In this document: positions 23,385-25,083 of the stretch, in pieces
Layout: each line of letters starts with the position of its first letter
Position numbering within the stretch: the stretch's first letter is position 1
Source: a virus
DNA: 25,083 nt
IMG/VR virus record: IMGVR_UViG_3300044700_000166
Span: 1-25,083 of that record
Strand: one strand, 5' to 3'
The notes under the pieces: generated by a model
Told to the model about the DNA's origin: nothing
Database searches by the model: none
Seen by the model: the letters and a program-made list of their open reading frames with translations, nothing else
Translations under genes and position numbers: made by a program

Positions 23385-23415
23385 ATATTATATATATTAT
23401 TTTTGAGTGCTTCCC

Positions 23416-24588
23416 TTAGAAAGATATAAACTCATAACCACCTGATTTAGGATTGGTTCTCTTATTATAAAGTATGGCATATCTCATAGCATCCATAGCA
23501 TCATCAAACATTTTGATAGGTTCATCAATCAGCCTACCTCCAACTTCTTTCCACTTATAGTTTTTAAACTCTCTCTTTAAGTTTAATGATTGGTGGTGGT
23601 AGAATAGTTTAGAAGTTTTAACAGCATCAATACCTTCACTAACATTTTTATAAGCATTAACAGCATTAAAACCATTTCTTATTAACTCTTCTATTATTTC
23701 AGGTCTGGCCCAATCACATACTATAACTTGAGATTTAGATATACCTAATGATTTTATCTTTTCTATTAGATCTAATGAAGTTAAATGTGTTTCATATATT
23801 AACTCTTGGACAAACACCATATCCTCTCTAAAACTACACTTTACAAGTGCTGTTGAGTGTTTAAAACCAAAGTCAAGTCCTAATATAACTCTATCATAAG
23901 AAGGTAAGTCATCAACATAAGATTTTTGGTGTGAGTAAATAGTATGAGTTGATTTAGTTGGTAGTCCGAGTGCATAAATATTATAATAATCAGGATCAAC
24001 ATTTATTAAATCTTCTATATCTCTTACTTGTTGTTTAGGTAAAAATGTATTATCTTTGTATGTAGAGTGTATAAATACGGCATTATCTTGTTCCATAACA
24101 TTATAAAGCCAATGCTCATCATCGGAAGGGTTAAAGTCAAAAAAGAGTTTATCAACGGTTCTCATTTTAAGTTGTGTAAAATCTTCTAATGATAACTCAT
24201 TACTTTCATTTGCCCAAAGTAAATCTCTTTTTCTACCTCTAACTTTTTGTGCATCATCAATAGAGAAAAACTCAACTCTTGTTCCATTTGGAAATGTGTA
24301 TATGTTTTCAGTTTTGTTATGGTGACTTTCTTTATATAACTTTAACTCATTCATTATATCAAAAAAATCTCTCATAACAGAACCTCTTAATGCTGGAAAT
24401 GACTTTCTAACAATACTAACAATCTTATCACTATTTTGAATACAATAAAATATTATTAACTGGCAAAGAGAATAGGTTTTACTACTTCTTGAACCACCTT
24501 GATTTATAATAAATCTAACCTCAGGGTCTTGTAAAGCATCCAGATTTCTTGAAAAAACATTTGTATGGCGTAAAACCAACTCACTCAT
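23416..24588 (-). CDS. terL: Terminase large subunit
   Basis: A 390-residue DNA packaging motor with both expected domains. ATPase: Walker A-like GGSRSSKT at residues 31-38, Walker B DLLWANE at 122-128 with catalytic Glu (near 127), and a coupling-type motif FDFNPS around 150-155. Nuclease (RNase H-like): ILGLDFGFKHSTA with Asp239, VIVCDWARPE with Asp292, and KMFDDAMDAMRYAI with Asp362/363/366 as metal ligands. It looks like the PBSX/Terminase_3-type group and is of short but complete length. It cuts concatemers and pumps DNA through the portal. The ATG abuts the stop of the preceding small gene with no gap. The sigma-like gene follows. The best-supported gene in the window. Confidence 0.96.
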   Translation of the reverse strand: MSELVLRHTNVFSRNLDALQDPEVRFIINQGGSRSSKTYSLCQLIIFYCIQNSDKIVSIVRKSFPALRGSVMRDFFDIMNELKLYKESHHNKTENIYTFPNGTRVEFFSIDDAQKVRGRKRDLLWANESNELSLEDFTQLKMRTVDKLFFDFNPSDDEHWLYNVMEQDNAVFIHSTYKDNTFLPKQQVRDIEDLINVDPDYYNIYALGLPTKSTHTIYSHQKSYVDDLPSYDRVILGLDFGFKHSTALVKCSFREDMVFVQELIYETHLTSLDLIEKIKSLGISKSQVIVCDWARPEIIEELIRNGFNAVNAYKNVSEGIDAVKTSKLFYHHQSLNLKREFKNYKWKEVGGRLIDEPIKMFDDAMDAMRYAILYNKRTNPKSGGYEFISF

Positions 24589-24849
24589 TTATTTTCCCTT
24601 CTTTTTTTTAGATACTTCTTTAACTAACTTATTAAAATCTTCTGGTGTTTCAACAGGTAATATTGCTGGTATCTCAACACCTTCAACTTCTTTCCATTCT
24701 TCAAACATAAATCTTAAATCTGGGTTGCTTTCCCAAACAAGTTGTAGTTTTTCATCTGAATAACCTTCTAAGTTATAACTTACTCCATTATGTTTAATAT
24801 TTCCTTTATATTGATCTTTAATCTTTACTTTCATTTTCATTATTTTCAT
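24589..24849 (-). CDS. Small unknown protein between terminase genes
   Basis: An 86-residue protein from the first ATG in the frame (24847-24849); ATGs at 24840 and 24834 and a TTG at 24861 are alternatives, and I cannot choose between them with certainty. All overlap the end of the upstream gene by 17-44 bases. The N-terminus is Lys/Met-rich; the core has NIKHNGVSYNLEGYSDEKLQ, VWESNPDLRFMFEEW and a Pro-containing VETPEDFNKLVKEV before a basic KKKKGK tail. It could be a small DNA-binding or adaptor protein that works with the terminase, or part of the small-subunit function. No family is recognised. Its stop touches the terminase ATG, so expression is coupled. Confidence 0.65.
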   Translation of the reverse strand: MKIMKMKVKIKDQYKGNIKHNGVSYNLEGYSDEKLQLVWESNPDLRFMFEEWKEVEGVEIPAILPVETPEDFNKLVKEVSKKKKGK

Positions 24850-25083
24850 TTTTAGTTTCAACCAGTTTAATGACTGAAATAGTGTTTATTTTATCTCCAT
24901 CTGTTGTTATATCAACTTTCTGTGGCTTATGTAAGCCAAGTAGTTTATTCATTTCTTTAATAGCGTCTAATCTAATCTTTTCATTTTTAGTAACCTCTAT
25001 CATTTGTTCCAATCTTGCCTTAGCATTCTCAAAACTTTCTTTGTGCTCTTCTTTAAACATATGGTGTATCATATCTCTACTCT
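24818..25083 (-). CDS. Terminase small subunit-like, cut by window edge
   Basis: The frame is open to the right edge, so the true start may lie outside. The first ATG inside is at 25070-25072 (84 residues from there). The product has a helical segment ENAKARLEQMIEVTKNEKIR and the typical small-terminase ending DAIKEMNKLLGLHKPQKVDI followed by TTDGDK, with an acidic Asn/Glu-rich tail. Small subunits recognise the packaging site and regulate the large subunit. The fragment lacks the N-terminal DNA-binding domain expected in a full-length protein, which fits truncation by the window. Position, two genes upstream of the large subunit, supports the call. Confidence 0.65.
   Translation of the reverse strand, partial: SRDMIHHMFKEEHKESFENAKARLEQMIEVTKNEKIRLDAIKEMNKLLGLHKPQKVDITTDGDKINTISVIKLVETKNENNENESKD

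Noticed and set aside
1-25083. Stop-codon reassignment (as in some Bacteroidota gut phages)
   Set aside because: All structural genes are full length under the standard code, and no family member appears split by an in-frame TAG or TGA.

Overview
This window is the structural (late) module of a tailed bacteriophage, or of a prophage still carrying a complete one. The host is most likely a member of the Bacteroidota. Three things support that: the DNA is strongly A+T-rich; almost no gene start has a Shine-Dalgarno sequence, and starts are instead preceded by A-rich leaders; and many proteins resemble structural families I associate with Bacteroidota phages (paired MAICNAL... tail-tube-like proteins, a protease-scaffold fusion, the large tail proteins). 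A tape-measure gene, a frameshifted tail-assembly-chaperone gene and tube genes are present, and no sheath gene is seen, so a long non-contractile (siphovirus-type) tail is the best guess. All genes read through with the standard genetic code, and no tRNA, integrase, CRISPR array or insertion sequence is visible.

Layout. Everything from the right edge down to about position 464 is transcribed leftward (minus strand). In order of transcription the genes are: a terminase small-subunit-like gene cut by the right edge; a small unknown gene; the terminase large subunit; a sigma-factor-like protein; two small CxxC proteins (one membrane, one soluble); the tail assembly chaperone with a -1 frameshift; a tail-terminator-like protein; a tail-completion (gp10-like) protein; two large tail-tip proteins (751 and 1083 aa); a fibre cassette (1053 aa, 286 aa, a 55-aa gene, a 215-aa C1q-like protein); the tape measure (1217 aa); a prohead protease-scaffold fusion; the major capsid protein; two paralogous tail-tube-like proteins; a 133-aa beta-rich protein; the portal; and a head-tail connector. 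A plus-strand gene of unknown function enters from the left edge and converges on this operon. The two transcription units are separated by a palindromic terminator at 433-465.

How it works together. The terminase packages DNA through the portal into a capsid made from the major capsid protein on a scaffold that the protease removes. Connector, completion and terminator proteins join head to tail. Chaperone and tape measure set tail assembly and length. The tip proteins and the collagen-like/C1q-like fibres make the adsorption apparatus. The order is unusual: tail genes and fibres come before the tape measure, and the portal and capsid genes come last. Terminator-like hairpins follow the capsid gene and each tube gene, which suggests separately tuned, very high expression there.

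Most worth following up: a slippery A7 heptamer for a -1 frameshift in the chaperone gene; a probable internal start that gives scaffold alone from the protease gene; a phage sigma-like factor beside the terminase together with a recurrent A-rich leader motif; a tail-tube paralogue with an inserted domain of about 100 residues; and an internally duplicated fibre gene. No stretch longer than about 105 bases lacks a gene.
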